From Ophioderma brevispina (lineage: Eukaryota > Echinodermata > Ophiuroidea > Amphilepidida > Ophiodermatidae), in NCBI GenBank assembly GCA_023653785.1, contig JAMKCH010088273.1, positions 1 to 64,000 of the forward strand: a DNA stretch of 64,000 nt, written 5' to 3'. Each line of letters begins with the position of its first letter. Positions within the stretch are counted from its first letter, which is position 1. The position numbers were made by a program, and so were the translations under genes. The notes below the pieces were generated by a model. That model worked only from the letters and a program-made list of their open reading frames with translations. It had not been told where the DNA came from and searched no databases. Shown here piece after piece: positions 1 through 12,104 of the stretch.

Positions 1-1440
1 CTAAACGTTTCCTTCGTTAGGTGGTCTACAATCGAATCCATGAATTGTGAGAGAAATTAGTATCCTAAAAAAATCTCCTCTGTCACTTTAATTATAGTTA
101 TATCTCTGCAAGTGAGAGCGGTTTATTTTCAATTTCTGGACCAATTTAGATGTAATCCATACCTCCTAGTTTGTTATTTTCTTTTTAAATCGGAATTCGG
201 GCGGGTCCTTTTATTATAAATTATGATTTAAGCTCAATTGGTTACATGTACATGCAGCTACCATAACTTTTTCAATTTACTGCAATATCAATAAATATTA
301 ACATGCTTGGCACATGCTCGTTACTTGTAAAAGTTTTCTCCATAAATATAACATAGGCCTTATACAAGATGTGCCATGTAGTTCAAAGTCGCATTAAAAA
401 TAATATGGTTCTGCAATATGGATCCAGTATATAATTTTTTTTATTCGTCACCTGAATATGTGTTAACCTAAATTTGCAGATGTAAGATTTGTTTTGAGCA
501 ATGAAAAAGATGATTTGTTGACGGCCATGTTGTCCTGATAACCTACACATAAAATTATTTTATTGTTTACTTTTAGCAAAACCGGTTATAGGGTTTATAC
601 TTTGTCTGGCTGTAAACCTTGATGCTAAGCTGCTACCCAACCCTTACTCTAACCGCTTTATCATCACTCATGTCGAATTGGTCCCATCTTCATAACACAT
701 GAGACGCTTGGTGACATTCTCGCGTGTAACATATTTGTATATCTAATCTTCAAAAGACACAATAGGGTATAGGGCCTATTAGTTTTCCGTCTTCATTAGA
801 TAACATACTAATATAGTTGTGTGTTAATATACTCATGCACAAGAACAGTAATTCTTGTAGACGGTAATTTCATCAATTTGAACCTTTTTTTTAGCAAACA
901 ACTCCTTACAATAATATGTTTACTTTCTTTAACAAGTCCATGCAGGTCGGTAAGCCTAGTGTAATAATATACAAGAGAACTTTTTCTCAATACCCTTAAA
1001 TCTGGCCAATGCCTTTAAGCTTACATAATAAAGGATTCGTGTGGCGTGTTTCATCCTAGGCCCTACAGTACCAAAGACACCCTACTTTTTATATAAGTTT
1101 TCACAATTTAAATGCTTGTACAGTGTTAACTCATTAATTAACCTCCCTAATCCCCTTGGGGGAAGGGATCCCCCAACTTTGGAAGTAGCGGTACTTGCTG
1201 AAAACCGGAGGTCTTTTGGAGACATACCCCTAAAAATGTGTAGGTTGATACCCCATATATTTCATTTAAAAAAAAGAAATATGTTTTGAAATTGTGATAA
1301 AATTCGACAAGAGATTATAGTGCCTGATATACTTATTTAAAAAATTAGTTTTTGAAAATCGGTCATTGGGTGCACTGTATCGAAACAAAAAAAAAACCAC
1401 AAAAACACATACAATACACAACATCACCTCCACCACATAC
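1..1440. other. Unassigned AT-rich DNA
   Basis: No coding segment, RNA gene or repeat could be supported here. The short reading frames have no recognisable protein similarity. The missing N-terminal exons of the GH13 gene would be expected at or before this stretch, but no segment resembling the GH13 strand 1-2 region was found, so they probably lie upstream of the window. Confidence 0.4.
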
Positions 1441-1442
1441 AC

Positions 1443-1468
1443 ACCCCCCCCACACACACACACACACT
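1443..1468. repeat. C-run and (CA)n microsatellite
   Basis: A short run of C followed by about ten CA repeats. It explains the low-complexity His/Thr-rich reading frames on both strands here, which are not genes. Confidence 0.9.
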
Positions 1469-1929
1469 ACGCCAAAAAACCAAACCAACACAAGAGTGAC
1501 CCCCGGGTCTCAAACAATGTCAAAATGGTTGGAATAATCTCCTAACAAATCATCCTCCCAGGCTCTCATCCCCTTTTTCCAAATTAAAATCACGATACTA
1601 TCTCCTCCATAATGTCCTTTTATATCACTTGTATCGTTATATGGCAATTCTACGTCAACTCTGAGTAGACGTAGAATTTCGCGTAACTTTACGATAATTC
1701 TGCGACTAAGTTAAGTTAGGAACGCATGAACAGTCTTGGAAAAGGCGTACGTGCTAGTTAAGACAGACGTAGATCTTTTCGTAAGTTTGAAGAAAATCTT
1801 AAGTGTCATACCAAGTTTCGGGGACGCAGTAAATTCGTAAGTGTGAACTTTACGCAAAAGTTGCGATAAGAAAGAGGCTTACGACTGTCGTACGACTACT
1901 TTCGGGAACGGACCCTGGTGATTATGTTT

Positions 1930-2020
1930 AACCAAAGCTAGTCGCTCCACAGCGCGCCCTGAGCACTTCGGTTGATTTGTCGCGCTTTATAAGAATTAAA
2001 TATTATTATTATTATATAAC
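1930..2020 (+). mobile_element. Retroposon tail with GCGCTTTATAAG...(ATT)n end
   Basis: The segment ends in GCGCTTTATAAG followed by a short A/T stretch and ATT repeats. This tail resembles the 3' ends of L2/CR1-type LINEs and the SINEs that borrow them. A related tail is found at about 48,350-48,400. Only the tail is recognisable. The body between 1,640 and 1,930, which is rich in CGTA words, was not identified. Confidence 0.5.
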
Positions 2021-2063
2021 CCCTTTAAAGCTATAGACTGTTTTTTGGCTGTCTCAATTTCAG

Positions 2064-2213
2064 ATATCAAAGTTATCCTAGATTCATTCCCAACCACTCC
2101 AGTGATCAACATGAGTGGTTCCTGGCGAGTCGCGACCCAGTCATGACGGCATTCCGGTTATTATACTTACTATCTCTGGAATGATGATAATCCCAATAAC
2201 TGGGTCAGTATGG
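2064..2213 (+). CDS. GH13-like exon: D..PNH region
   Basis: A polypyrimidine tract and CAG precede 2064. The reading is IKVILD, then PNHSSDQHEWFLASRDPV after a one-base loss near 2085, then GYYTYYLWNDDNPNNW after a second loss near 2150. This is conserved GH13 region I plus the following loop (PNH.S..H.WF...R....YY.W.D....PNNW), with Asn-His at 2092-2097. The exon ends at TGG|GTCAGT, and the next exon opens with Val-Ser exactly where family members continue, which supports the junction. Both frame losses fall between well-conserved blocks and look like single-base deletions. Phase 0 donor. Confidence 0.82.
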
Positions 2214-2583
2214 ACGCCACACGCGTGTGTCCAAATGTAGATACCCGGTCATACAACAAGTGTTGGTGTTAGGAAAGGTCGATACATGGTGAAAGCAAGA
2301 CACTTTCAAAGGGTTTAGAGACCTGCATATTAAAGCCGAGTGCCTTTATGTTTAGCCATGCTGTACAGGGGTGAGAAAAGAATAGAGAGTGATAGAGGGA
2401 GAAATTCAGCAATGTTCTTCTATAGGAAAAATTAATAGTAGCATTCAGGCCTCTGTCCGTATGTCAATAATATGTGAAACGTTATTGTAGATAATTTAAA
2501 CATCACTACAAATTTCACCAGGATCTTTTATGTCATTCGTGAAGGTGCCTGCAAGATCCTGTACTGGTAAGAGCGTTTCGGTA

Positions 2584-2935
2584 TTAAAGGTGCAAACGAG
2601 AGATTTCAAAAAAAGGTGTCACTAAAAAAGTGAAAATTCTGATTTTTGCCCTGATGTAAAGCTTTCCATCAAAAATATTCCCAATTTTTTTAATTTTTTT
2701 ATTTTTTGAAAGTTTTTTGGTAAAAAAATTGTGAAATTCTAATTTTGTATAGAGCAAATACGGAAATTAGCCTATGTTTTATATTGAAATATAAGCAAGT
2801 CAAAATCAACTTTTATCTCTCTTTAAGCCATTTCTGTAGCCAAATACAAGGTAAGAGATATATTGAATTCTAATCTATATGAAATTACTATCATGACACA
2901 ATATCTGGGTGCTCAAAATCTCTCGTTGACCTTAA
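2584..2935 (-). mobile_element. MITE, TTAAAGGTGCAACGAGAG family (copy 1)
   Basis: It begins TTAAAGGTGCAAACGAGAGATTT and ends with the approximate inverse AAAATCTCTCGTTGACCTTAA. The interior, read on the minus strand (TGATGGAAAGCTTT, GTGACACC, ATATTGTGTCAT), is collinear with copies at 14.3 and 15.9 kb. At about 350 bp with no coding capacity it is a non-autonomous DNA transposon. It lies in an intron of the GH13-like gene. Superfamily not assigned. Confidence 0.75.
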
Positions 2936-2938
2936 TCC

Positions 2939-4378
2939 AGTAACCTAGAGTGCTAGATCAATTGAGGGAACTTGGAGATGGCGATTATTGAAAACAAATT
3001 AATACTAAGGGAGCCTATTTAGGTACACATGGGGAAAATTAGATCATACATGGGTCAAAATTTCAAATGTATTTGAAGCTATTTTTAAAAGCAGATCAGA
3101 ATAATAGTTCCATCTCAAGAATCAGCTATAATGACCTTGGCTTTAATTACCCTATATTCCACAACTAAACATCGATGTGTGTATTTATTATTTTTTTTAA
3201 ATTTTTGATTATTTTTTTGGGTCTGAGGAATATCCCGAGGAGCGTTGGTTCGGAATGATATTTCTTTTTATACAGTGCCCCTCCCCAGATCAGCGCAAAG
3301 GGGTGGGAATATATATAAATATGTTCTTAATATACTTTGGACTACCAAATAAGAACACGGTTTCAAAGAGTGTACCTATAAAACAAATAATATACTTCGA
3401 AATGGAATTTCATATCAATATCAAAACCTAAATATGATTTGTGAGCCAAATGTGTTAATTGTTTATAGAAATATTAAAAGTTGAAATACCAAGTGAAATC
3501 ACCAAAAGGGGGCAAAGGACAAGTTTGTTTAGTGAAGCAACAATATGAGCTGATATTCTACGCCTTGGATGAGGAAAGTGAAAGAAATAACTAATTTGCA
3601 TTACCTATACAGGTGGTTTTGATTATTTATTAAATAGCCAGTTTATTCCACAACAAATAAAAGATATATATAAACATTAAAAGGATAAACATTTTCTGGC
3701 AGTAAAAAGGGAGCCATCTAGGACAACGAGATACCCGACAGCGGGTCTTCGTGCAGATATAAAAGAATCACGAATATTAAAAATTTAAGGACACAAAAAT
3801 ACAAAAACCAATTAAGTGGAAAACAGACAAACAGAATAATTTTAAAAAAGAATGCCTACAATTTATACAGTGGTGGGTCAAGCCAAGATGGTTCACATTT
3901 TGAACAGTATAGATACTAAAAGATGTACAGAGCACAATTTTCAGTAAATCATTCCTGACCATCTTAAAAGTTCGAGTTGTACCAGAAGATGAATCCACCA
4001 CTAAAATATGATCAGGGAAGTCCCCTGGAACTCTCCAAAAGCTGTTTAAAAGTTGGTAGAGTTCACATGACGGCGCAATAACCAGGGTAGCAAAGCAAAT
4101 TTGCGAGCGGCGATGCAGCCTTGCCACCTAGTTCGCAGCCATCAATGTTATAATGTTGAAGAGAACATAGAGAACAAAGTTCTCTATTATTTACGTAAGG
4201 GGTGACTACAAAGCTCAACAACCATTTTCACGCTGGTTCTGTATGGTTATTTTCGGTTCAAACTGGTTTCTATTGTTTTAATCAATGAAACACGGTCGAA
4301 CTGCTCTTAACCGCCAGTCAACCGGCGGTTGAGTTTTGAAAACACCTCTTCTGCTTCTACTCTGTATCTATTTTACAG
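2939..4378. other. Unassigned intron DNA
   Basis: Intron between two GH13-like exons. AT-rich, with homopolymer T/A runs near 3,190-3,220. No transposon ends or coding similarity recognised. The 116-codon minus-strand reading frame near 3,777-4,127 has no recognisable motif. Confidence 0.5.
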
Positions 4379-4504
4379 GTCAGTCTGTATAGCGGTGACG
4401 CCTGGAGTCGCGACGACGTTAGGCAGGAATATTATCTGCATCAGTACTCCATGTATCAGCCTGATCTGAATTATGCAAATGAAGCTGTGTACATGCATCT
4501 GACG
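4379..4504 (+). CDS. GH13-like exon: SGDAW...QPDLNY region
   Basis: TTTTACAG precedes 4379 and GTTAGT follows 4504. The 42 codons are open and phase 0 at both ends. The reading VSLYSGDAWSRDDVRQEYY followed by LHQYSMYQPDLNYANEAV matches the family pattern S.W..D..RGQYYLHQF...QPDLNYRNP.V, which sits just before the nucleophile strand in maltases and rBAT. It continues directly from the PNNW end of the preceding exon. No frame damage, in contrast to most other exons of this gene. Confidence 0.9.
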
Positions 4505-6464
4505 GTTAGTTAATATGCTCATTATAGTTCTGCAAAAATCAGCAAATAATATTGAAAGGTTTGTCCCTACATGTGCCTATTGTTACGATGACTGCTATAG
4601 CATAGATGAACATTGCTTTCACAGTGTTTTCCACTGTTGCCAAAAGATTATGAATTTTCAACCCCTTTTTGGTGATACAGTATATACAAATACTACGTGA
4701 TTTGAGGGAGGTAAAAAGTAGTAAAAATCAGCAAATAATATTGAAAGGTTTGTTCCTACGTGATTTGAGGGAGGAATAGGGAAATCTTTTTTGTCCCGAG
4801 GTACTGCCCACCCCAAATCCGAAAGGTAATAAGTGGAATTCCTGTATAAACCATTGCAAAGAAAAAAAATCGAATCTCAATTTCCTCGATATACACCATG
4901 TACTATGTAATGTAAAAAATCACTTTTTTCGGAACTTCTAGTAATAGACCAGTTAACATCCTACGTCACTTCTTTTGTTGCCTGCGAATCCATGCCTGCG
5001 AATCGTTATGGCCCATAGTATTAAAACTCTAACAGATACAATTGCCCAGTGTGTGACAGTCAGGCTGACCTATTTCAAGAAACCAGGCCTTAACATGTTT
5101 ACAAACATTGCTGTTAACTGGTCTATTGTTTTGAGATTTAAATCTGCCGCCTTAAGGTCAAGTGATCTTTTGACAGATTCATTATGGGGGTTTGCTCTCA
5201 TGGCGATTTGTACAGTGTTGATGGTCAAAATGTCTTTTACTTTGTGGGGTTTCTGGATATGTATTGATCAAGACCTCGCCTTACAAGTTGTAGATTTCAA
5301 CCAAGAAATGAATGAAGATTTATGGTAACAAATTAAAATTTAAGGTTGTTGACAATAAGTTGCCAGTACAAGTGTGGTTGTACTAGTTCTACCAAGTGTC
5401 GTAGTTACCGTAATGATCGGAGTGAACCAGAACTCTTATTTTCAATTTTGAATCCATTACATGTCGAAAAAAGGCGAAAACGTTTGGATACCATGCTGAT
5501 CTGTTCGCCGAACAAGCACGTGTTATTATTTTGTTTGTTAAAGGAGGTAACGTGATCGGAAACGAGTCCATCTCCCGTAAGGCGGCTGGATATTTTGTTT
5601 GTTTGTTTGTTTTGTTTTTTGTCCATTCTTGAACCTAGACATATGTCGTCGAAATGATCATTATCCTTGAAGGCGCAAATTGAGAAGTATGTTATTCTCT
5701 ACTCAATATTATAGATTCACATTAACTTTATCCTTTACAAACTAATCACACCCCAATCTGATTTTAAATCAACAATAAGCGATCAAATATACGACATTTG
5801 CTCTCTCAAAAGGTGGTAACTTTGCAAATACGTATGCCAGAGACATGATGGTTGTCATTGCTCTCAGTTGATCAGATTGGACAGATTGGGTCACTAAGTA
5901 GAATGGAACTTAAGCTTAGAATAGAATGGACAGATATAGGCAAGCATAAGAGTAAAATAGACTTAATTCACGTGCCCATTGAACGCGATGCTAAATTTTG
6001 CTGACGTTGAGTGCTGTCACATGCTCATATGATTTTTCCAAAGGTCAAGGTATTATCACACCATGGTCAAACCACTACTTTTTTCTAAAAGTAAAAGTGT
6101 GGCATAAACAATTCGAATTTTGCTAGCCCCCTTTTGTAAATGATTTTTCCGCCGATTTTCATTAAAATCGCTTAATTTAAAAACCTTTTAAAAAAGCTTG
6201 ACTTTTACCTGTACGAAAGAGCAAATTGACATCGAGGATAATCCCCGATTTTAATAATAGAAATGGTTATTTCAAGACATATGGATCGTTTCCAGGTACA
6301 CCACTTTGAGGGAATCTTAGTTCAATAGAAACAAATCCAACCGCACTAAAATCTCGACATCGGTCAAATTGAGGGCGTGTGCCATATGCAATCTGGCATT
6401 ATTGCTTTAAATATACTCACGATTAATTTATATTTACTCCATTTAATTTTATTTTGTCTAATAG
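4505..6464. other. Unassigned intron DNA with a short internal repeat
   Basis: Intron of the GH13-like gene. A sequence of about 25 bp containing ATCAGCAAATAATATTGAAAGG occurs at 4,538 and again at 4,728, and 'ACGTGATTTGAGGGAGG' occurs at 4,695 and 4,757, so there is a small local direct duplication. The 117-codon reading frame at 4,975-5,328 shows no recognisable family. Confidence 0.5.
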
Positions 6465-6596
6465 GAGGCATTGGATTACTGGTTCACCTTAGGGGTAGAT
6501 GGTTTCAACTTACATGCTATGAATTATATCTACGAGGATCCAGATCTACGAGATGAACCTCCAAATCCTGATTTCGTCGAAAATCCAGGAGAAGAG
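6465..6596 (+). CDS. GH13-like exon: catalytic nucleophile strand, nucleophile replaced by His
   Basis: Acceptor CTAATAG before 6465, donor GTAATT after 6596, 44 open codons, phase 0 on both sides. The reading EALDYWFTLGVDGFNLHAM and then NYIYEDPDLRDEPPNPDF matches GH13 region II (F W L . . G V D G F R . D A) plus the LRDEP loop of maltases and rBAT. The invariant Arg is Asn (6507-6509) and the catalytic nucleophile Asp is His (CAT at 6513-6515; GAT to CAT is one base change). Human rBAT, as far as known, has also lost the Arg but keeps the Asp. This exon therefore cannot support normal retaining glycosidase chemistry if the sequence is correct. Confidence 0.9.
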
Positions 6597-7750
6597 GTAA
6601 TTCGTGAATCGTGCATAACCTGGTTTTCGATATTTAGTAGTGGGTGGGCCGATCAGCTTTGAAACGGCTGTAAGTTGCCGATAACAGTCCCTCAACAGAA
6701 ATGCTCAATTCGGCCTGATCCGATTCGATCATAAATTTGAAACACGTAAATCTTTGTCAAGACTTTAACTTTATACTGTTGTCTATCCGCACAATAAAAT
6801 GCGTAAAATGCGGTATAATAATTTTAAGAATAACGTTATACTAAACAAATTAAATCCAGATAATGATCTTGCGTCAGTCATGCCATTGCTGGCATTTCTT
6901 ACTCAATTACATGTTTTTTCATGCACTTGACTATTTTCTCTGATTTTGTGTTTTTATGTTTCGTCGTCTTCAGTCAGTCTGCGTTAGTTTGGGCGTCTCT
7001 TTGCGATGATGCCTAAACTGTGGCCTGGGCTTTGTTCTTCTTCTGTAATTATGATGCATGAAGTTGCCAATAAAGGCTGAATACACATTCCAGAATTAAA
7101 AAGAGCAAGTGGGCCCACTGAGATCTCACTTTCGGTATTGTACTTGTGACATTTGGTCGGGAGCTCAGTTCACGTAAGGTCTTGCCAAGTTTTCCAATAC
7201 TGTATTAATTATTCTATGGTCAGAGGTCAGCCGCTGGTTCGGCTGGGTCCGGATTTATCTCTAAAGCAATTTTGCTGGGGAACTGACTACATACAGTCTT
7301 CCGTTTATTGTAATTTTTATATTTCTGTCTTGCTTTCCATCCTGGATACCCAGGAATAACTTTGGAATGGACATTCTATTGCTCGTGAGTGTTTCTTCTT
7401 TCATTTTCAATTTTTCAGTCTTTCGCTTTGGACTGGATTTCAATATGACCAATATACAACATAGAACACTACGGCCAGTTTGGTCACTTAGTACAGTGAC
7501 CTTCGCTCGGGACTTTACTCGATCAATCTGCATTGTACTCACAACAAGTATTGATGCTCGTACGTTCCGCATCCCTACACTTACACAAGACCATTGGACT
7601 AGCTATAATAAAAGAGGTCAACAGCCTTCCGGGACCATTGCATTTTTGATTTTTGCTTGGTGGAAAACATTAACCCTTCCAGTGCATCCAATCAGTTTGT
7701 CACTATCCTTTCTTGGATTCTCCAGTTTCCAAATCCGAATTTTTAAATCA
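6597..7750. other. Unassigned intron DNA
   Basis: Start of a large intron of the GH13-like gene. No repeats or coding similarity could be assigned. The reading frames at 7,153-7,700 contain no recognised motif, though part of this stretch may belong to the LINE that follows. Confidence 0.4.
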
Positions 7751-10480
7751 AGAGAAACATCCAAAACCCATATATTAACACGGAGCCAATGCTCTAAAAA
7801 GGGCTATAACGCTCAAAACTCAGGAAGAAAAAGGGCTTTTGGAAAAATGCAAAACCCGGAAGACAAACTTTCCAGACAAGCTCATTAAGACTCACCATAC
7901 TTACAAAGGATCGACTCAAACTAAAGAGGTAATTCACGCAACACCCAGTAAAGCTATCCATAAAAACTTTTGGAATTTTGCAATGACAATGTGCCAAAGC
8001 ACCTGGGCGAAGAAACAATATCACCTGCCCTTCGGAAATTCAATTGCAACAATTACAAACGCCAAATTGGTACGTCTAAACCGGTGATTATGGATGAACC
8101 TTAATTGGTTTCCATTTTACCAACGGAATTAATCTAACCACCCGGTAATATGGACCTTATCCGTCCACGTACCTTCGAAAAATTTCTGAATAAAAAATCA
8201 CCACCTCATCTCCCGGTCCTGACGACTGATGTTGGGCTTCCTAGGGAACTACCGGCCACCCACATATCTTGGCTTACTTTGTTCACGACGCTTCTTGCTA
8301 CGGTGGACCCTCCACTGGATTGGTCCCACTGCTTAGTGATTTAATTATAAGCTGGCGAAAAAGAATATCCTTCTAAATTTCCAGGCTGATTTCCTTAACA
8401 TCTGTGGTGGTAAACTTTTCCACCAAATAATATCAGACCGGATAGAAACGTACCTCATTTCAAATAGGCTTCTTGATCCACAGACCCAAAAGCTTTCCTA
8501 ACGATTAACGGGTGCATCGAGGGGCGACAAAAACACAATTGTGGGATGCAACTGATTCGCATGCAAAAGCGAATAAACCACGCTCCCATCCATGTTACCT
8601 TTTCGATCTTGCAGATGCTTTTGGTCTGGGGAACAGAACCTGATCGACAAACTTCATCCGTATAAATAATATACTTGTCCAATTTGTATTTAATGTTAAC
8701 GCCTTTATTCACAAGGTTATATGGTAGAGTCAAAACAAAGAACTGGACCTCTGAACCCTTTCAGTTTAAAACCGGATATTCCAAGGTGATCCTTAAGCCC
8801 CATGTATTTTTGATGTGTTTAATCCTATACTTCAGCATCCAACGAAGAAAACTTTTTGGCTATATTTAAAACGGGTTGAATTATTACTCTTCCATTGCGG
8901 ACGATTTTTGTTGATAACCTCTGACAAACGAGACATCAAACCTTAGTGGATCAAATTAATATCTTGCCAGTCAATAACCTTACCTTAAGCCACCAAGTGC
9001 AAATCTCTTCTATTCGGAGCGTGCACCTCTGAAACTTCTTTATGATTGGTACTAATTTTTAAGAGCACTCGCAAATCGCTCCTGAAAAGTTCTTGGTTTG
9101 TCAATCACAATTTAAAGGTAAAACAAAGAACGTATGATATGATATGTACTAAACTCTCGGAGTACATGTCAAACATTGATTCGCCATTCGCAATGAAGAG
9201 ATACAAGCTACCGGGTTTTGTGCAATATTTGCTGCCCTCGTTGAGGTACATTTTGACGTTCATGAGCTCCTGACAACCCAGCTTGACCACTTAGATCATA
9301 TGACACCAACGGTATCACTCAAACCATTGGTATGCCACGCTAGAGGCCCTACCCCTGCTTTCACATTCATAGCCCATATGGCCTAGTTACTTACCATAGA
9401 TAGCCGATGTTGTACCTCGAATCTCACTCTCTTGCTTTCCGTTTCGCCGGTGTATGATAAAAGGCCGTTGATCGTGTTCTCCATGCCACCATTCCAAATG
9501 TCTCAGAGAACGACGATGGAACGTAAGATGCTAAAAATGGGATTGGCAAAGGGAAGGAAAAACTTTGAGATCGCTATGACTCCTGTGCCAATAAGCCAAT
9601 CCAATTAAGAATTAAGAACAAATCAAAAGCCTTCATCACCCATCGGAAGTGATTTCTGAGAGAAATCTATCCTCCCACTTGTCCCAACCCGGGAATCTTC
9701 TTAACTCATGATGGAACAATTTGATCTTAATTGGAATCTATTATTTATGATCTTCCTAGGGGCGTCCTGAGTTTTGCCGTACGGTCATCTGATTGAATTA
9801 TCCTGCCTACTTTTACAAATCTCAAAACAGGGGGGGGGAAAAAAAAAAAAAGGGAAAAAAAAAAACCAAAAATACAAAGGTATTTGTGGCAAAAAAGAAA
9901 CTCTACACCATATTCTTATAATTGCTCCACATTCCTCACCCAAGGGAGATCTATATGTCTGCACATTCCACAGTATTACCATTCTTAAACTCGTAATGAC
10001 ATCTTCCTGCTGATCAGCGGTGAAATATATGCGATGTTCTGGTTCTAACAATCAATGGTAGTACCATCCCACAAAATATCCTTCCAACCAGTCCCCAACG
10101 TCCTATCTTGTTATTGTTGACAATGGCAGAAACGCATTCATGCAGTTGAACTTACCATTCCATTCAGGAGATGATATTAACCTCTGCCGCATAACCCAAA
10201 GGACGGAAAGTACAGCTCCTTATTCAGACATTAATTCTGTATTATAGTTGTGTTTTGACTGTATTGAATTGGTCCCGGGGCTAATTACTAAAGTAAAACA
10301 ATACAGGGTGCCGTCAATTTTTAAGTTTATTGGTACAAACCAAAGAAACATGTCTCCACGAGATTTCTAAACGCTCTCATGGTTCATTTATGTGATTTGG
10401 AATGGCAGACAAGAGCCAACTTGGGAGGAGTTCCTTTATCTTAAGACTAGTCTAGTCCTGTTCAACACTGCTCCCAAGAA
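7750..10480 (+). mobile_element. Decayed LINE with PD-(D/E)XK-type endonuclease (R2/NeSL/R4-like)
   Basis: Reverse-transcriptase blocks appear in order across shifting frames: a pre-palm segment (8,150-8,340), GKLFHQIISDRIETYL and LLDPQTQKAFL (about 8,410-8,505), FDLADAFG at 8,601-8,624 (the palm-A motif) and FQGDP at 8,779-8,792 (the QGDPLSP motif). A Cys/His knuckle CGKKETLHHIL follows at about 9,886-9,920. A C-terminal block (IVDNGRNAF at about 10,116, LNLPFHSGDDINL, then GLITKVKQYR) resembles the restriction-like endonuclease domain of LINEs with a C-terminal PD-(D/E)XK nuclease. The order RT, zinc knuckle, endonuclease is that of R2/NeSL/R4-type elements. Many stops and frameshifts, so it is inactive. 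It lies inside an intron in the same orientation as the host gene. Ends not defined. Confidence 0.72.
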
Positions 10481-11009
10481 GGCTGTGTGTTCTTCATTAT
10501 TTATAGTTTTTTTTTTAATACTTTCCTGCTGGTATCATGTTTTAAACCCTCTCCTTGTTATTTTATTGTTTTCGATATTTTTGTCTTGTGGTTAATGTTT
10601 TCCTGTTGGAATGGTCTGGCCCATTCCGTTCCTGTATATAGTACGGTCCTTTTTATCTCACTTAATAACGATTGAATGAATCAAATTTAAGACTGTACAC
10701 CATGTTTTCACGCTACTTAACCTCTCAATTCGATGGATATTATTCAAAGCGATCCCCGTTGAAGACAGAGAGACCTTGTTATTAGTAACACACCATATGT
10801 TGCCCGTCGTTTGAAGGGTTGATATAACTACACGTTATTGAATGACATTTGACCTATTAGTGTCGTTTCAAGCAATGTTTATCAATTGTTGCGAATTTTG
10901 CGGCAAACAATTTGGCAACTACAAATGCGAAACATTAGGTAAGCCTGCTGACCACAAAATTATTTTCCGCAAGCACGGTACGATATGGAAAAGGGTGAAT
11001 GACTTCCCG

Positions 11010-11255
11010 CCGGGCCGTAGCAGGGGGGGGGGGGTGCGGGGGGTGCGACTCACCCCCCCCCCCCCCCCGAAAATGGACAAGGCCTTTTATGATGTTGATG
11101 TCCCGCTTTGTCATGTTTAAGTTTCCCGTGTTGTAATTAAAATTTGTCTTAAGGGTTGTGGTGCATGGGATATGACTGACTAAGCAGCTTTAGCCATCGC
11201 ATTACGATTGCCGTCGTTACTATACTGTTGTTTTATCAACGCTGCATCTATATTT
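11010..11255 (+). mobile_element. Truncated copy of the CCGTAGCCAGG-ended MITE
   Basis: It starts with GGGCCGTAGCAGG, followed by a G12 run (11,023-11,034), GTGCGACTC and a C16 run (11,053-11,068). The text after the C-run (TTTTATGATGTTGATGTC, CTTTGTCATGTTTAAG, ACTAAGCAG...) is collinear with the fuller element at 40,060-40,500. The right half and right terminal repeat are absent. Confidence 0.75.
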
Positions 11256-11451
11256 TCTTCTTATTATTATTATATAGCTTCAACATATTTTAAATATGGG
11301 CCAAATGTTGCTATTTTTAAGGCTCAATAGTTATATATTATTTACTGGTCTTATGACTCTGAAAAGTTCCTACATAAGAATTAGGAGCGTTGTTTAGAGG
11401 GAGGACTTAGTTTTGTGTTTGTTTTTTAGTTTTTTTCAATTTTATATCAAG

Positions 11452-11560
11452 ACAATACGACAGTTTGCTCCATTATTACACAAACGATACGTAACAACCA
11501 CGAGCTGCTCCGGGACTGGCGAAAGGGCGTATTCGACCAGTATTCATCTGCCTGAACGTA
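11452..11560 (+). CDS. GH13-like exon: linker after the nucleophile strand
   Basis: Preceded by a T-rich tract and AAG. The reading QYDSLLHYYTND is followed, after a frame change and stop near 11,488-11,495, by NHELLRDWRKGVFDQYSSA. This fits the family linker pattern (Y..L.H.YT.N.....LL.DWR..FD.Y), which lies between the LRDEP loop and the acid/base strand. The 3' boundary is not clear; candidate donors lie further on, for example before GTAAAA at 11,592. Order and spacing place it correctly between the flanking exons of the gene. Confidence 0.65.
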
Positions 11561-12104
11561 CAAGGCTACAACGGTTGTCCCATTTCTCGTGGTAAAAAAA
11601 AATCGTTTTAATGTAACTCTGATTTTGTCACTGGCGTAAATAAAAACCACGGTTATTGAGTTGCAGTTACCAGCCATAACCGTTTTCGCTACAGGCCAAC
11701 ATCAGCCCTAACACACATTCTAACCCTAAGAAGATGACCTGTGTATAAGTCACGAACTGACAGTGCTGCCATTCTCAAGTCTTCTAATTGCTTGTCTTTG
11801 ACCCAGACTCTTCGCCTACTAACTCGCAAACAAGACGTCGACGACTCGGTCGTATAACGCCGTTTGTGATGGCTTGAAGCTATTGCAACAAACAAAAGAT
11901 GGCAGTCAATTACTCTACTTTAAATATCCAATAACTCATTATCCATCGTCACTCCTTACCCTTCTGCAAGGACAATCGGAGAAAACTGTCGAACTGTCCG
12001 CCATAAGGGTGATTCACAGAACACGGCCAAACCCAATGTCTTGTACCTATTGCTCATCATAATCGTTTTTGTCCTGTTATTAAGTTTACTTTTATAATCA
12101 TCAG

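Noticed and set aside
10842..11120. 92-codon frame with a CxxC pair (NCCEFCGKQFG) as a zinc-finger exon
   Set aside because: The frame runs into the G12/C16 tracts of a MITE, the motif is short, and no acceptor or donor supports it.
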